Positions 9,532 through 9,763 of a stretch of DNA of 9,763 nt are shown in pieces. Position 1 is the first letter of the stretch; every line of letters starts with the position of its first letter. The DNA comes from Micrococcales bacterium (GTDB taxonomy: Bacteria; Actinomycetota; Actinomycetes; Actinomycetales; Microbacteriaceae): positions 1 through 9,763 of the forward strand of contig CANESN010000024.1 in the NCBI GenBank assembly GCA_947441105.1, given 5' to 3'. The notes under the pieces were generated by a model. It did no database searches. It was not told the DNA's origin and saw only the letters and a program-made list of their open reading frames with translations. Both the position numbers and the translations under genes were made by a program.

Positions 9532-9550
9532 CCACCATGAGGTGTTTTAG

Positions 9551-9763
9551 TTAGCGAAAAGTAAACTCCGCCTGGTCGCCCAAGAAGAGGGACGTTTCAT
9601 AAATAGCACCTGTAAGGTTTCTGCCCACGGGTATGTCGAAAAACACATCAAAGGTAGTTTCTAATCCAGGTCCTACGGGCTCAAAGACATACCAATCGCC
9701 AGCATCCGAGAAAATCCCCACCGGTTCGTATTCCGCTGAATCTATGAGGCCCTTGACGCTTGA
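9551..9763 (-). CDS. C-terminal end of a probable DUF4352-like (Ig-fold) protein, cut by the right edge
   Basis: On the minus strand the frame is open from the window edge (first codon 9763-9761) for 70 codons to TAA at 9553-9551; the start lies outside. The visible peptide begins SSVKGLIDSAEYEPVG and ends LGDQAEFTFR. The stretch PGLETTFDVFFDIPVGRNLTG followed by LFLGDQAEFTF has the pattern of the last beta strands of DUF4352/telokin-like domains (PG, then F-D-V/I-P, then a final F-x-G strand). Such domains are usually C-terminal in secreted lipoproteins or membrane-anchored proteins of Gram-positive bacteria. If so, the missing part should hold a signal peptide or membrane anchor. It converges on the lipoprotein gene. 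Coding is likely from the length, composition and domain pattern; the family call is tentative. Confidence 0.65.
   Translation of the reverse strand, partial: SSVKGLIDSAEYEPVGIFSDAGDWYVFEPVGPGLETTFDVFFDIPVGRNLTGAIYETSLFLGDQAEFTFR

Larger units (their letters stand above)
9260..9550. other. 291-bp stretch without a convincing gene
   Basis: This A+T-richer gap lies between the lipoprotein gene and the convergent minus-strand gene. I see only very short open frames: 9292-9333 (13 codons, ATG, weak AAAGAAG upstream) and 9409-9501 (30 codons, TTG). Neither resembles a known protein. The stretch holds a TATAGTAAC repeat, a DnaA-box match, a CTTAATTAAG palindrome (9373-9382), a 5-bp hairpin (CGTAG/CTACG, 9336-9353) and a 7-bp inverted repeat (ACATCAA 9470-9476, TTGATGT 9498-9504). 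No clear intrinsic terminator was found, although both flanking genes point into it. It may hold a small RNA, operators or the remains of decayed sequence. Confidence 0.6.

Overview
The window is a stretch of bacterial chromosome dominated by purine and one-carbon metabolism. Base composition is moderate (roughly half G+C by eye). CTA leucine codons recur, start codons include GTG and TTG, and genes are packed with gaps of a few bases or 1-4 nt overlaps. A single-chain glycine decarboxylase together with small PurL plus PurS and PurQ, and the character of the proteins, point to an actinobacterium. My best guess is a small-genome freshwater or marine Microbacteriaceae (Luna-type, such as Rhodoluna or Aquiluna). 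That placement is inference, not something the sequence proves.

Left block (1-4863, + strand): the 3' part of purC (SAICAR synthase), then gcvT, gcvH and gcvP, with gaps of 19, 3 and 0 bp. It reads as one transcription unit. PurC acts in IMP synthesis. The glycine cleavage genes turn glycine into 5,10-methylene-THF, which feeds the formyl-THF that purine synthesis consumes. The dihydrolipoamide dehydrogenase (L protein) is not here.

Middle (4860-5434, - strand): a two-gene toxin-antitoxin module, a small ribbon-helix-helix antitoxin followed by a Doc/Fic-type toxin with a GTGA overlap. The toxin runs tail-to-tail into gcvP. Both genes end on the same CTAG palindrome, so no intergenic base lies between them. 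A perfect 9-1-9 palindrome sits directly upstream of the antitoxin and covers a possible leaderless -10 box.

Divergent control region (5435-5608): packed with that palindrome, a perfect DnaA-box match, a small perfect hairpin and the leader of purS.

Right block (5609-8840, + strand): purS, purQ and purL joined by two 1-nt TAATG overlaps. They encode the three-subunit FGAM synthetase.

Right end: a small lipoprotein of unknown function (8891-9259), a 291-bp A+T-richer stretch without a convincing gene but with a repeated TATAGTAAC element and a second DnaA-box match, and the 3' end of a minus-strand gene that resembles the last strands of a DUF4352-type domain and runs off the right edge.

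Most of the window is ordinary core metabolism. The parts most worth a second look are the toxin-antitoxin module with its control region and the non-coding stretch at the right end.
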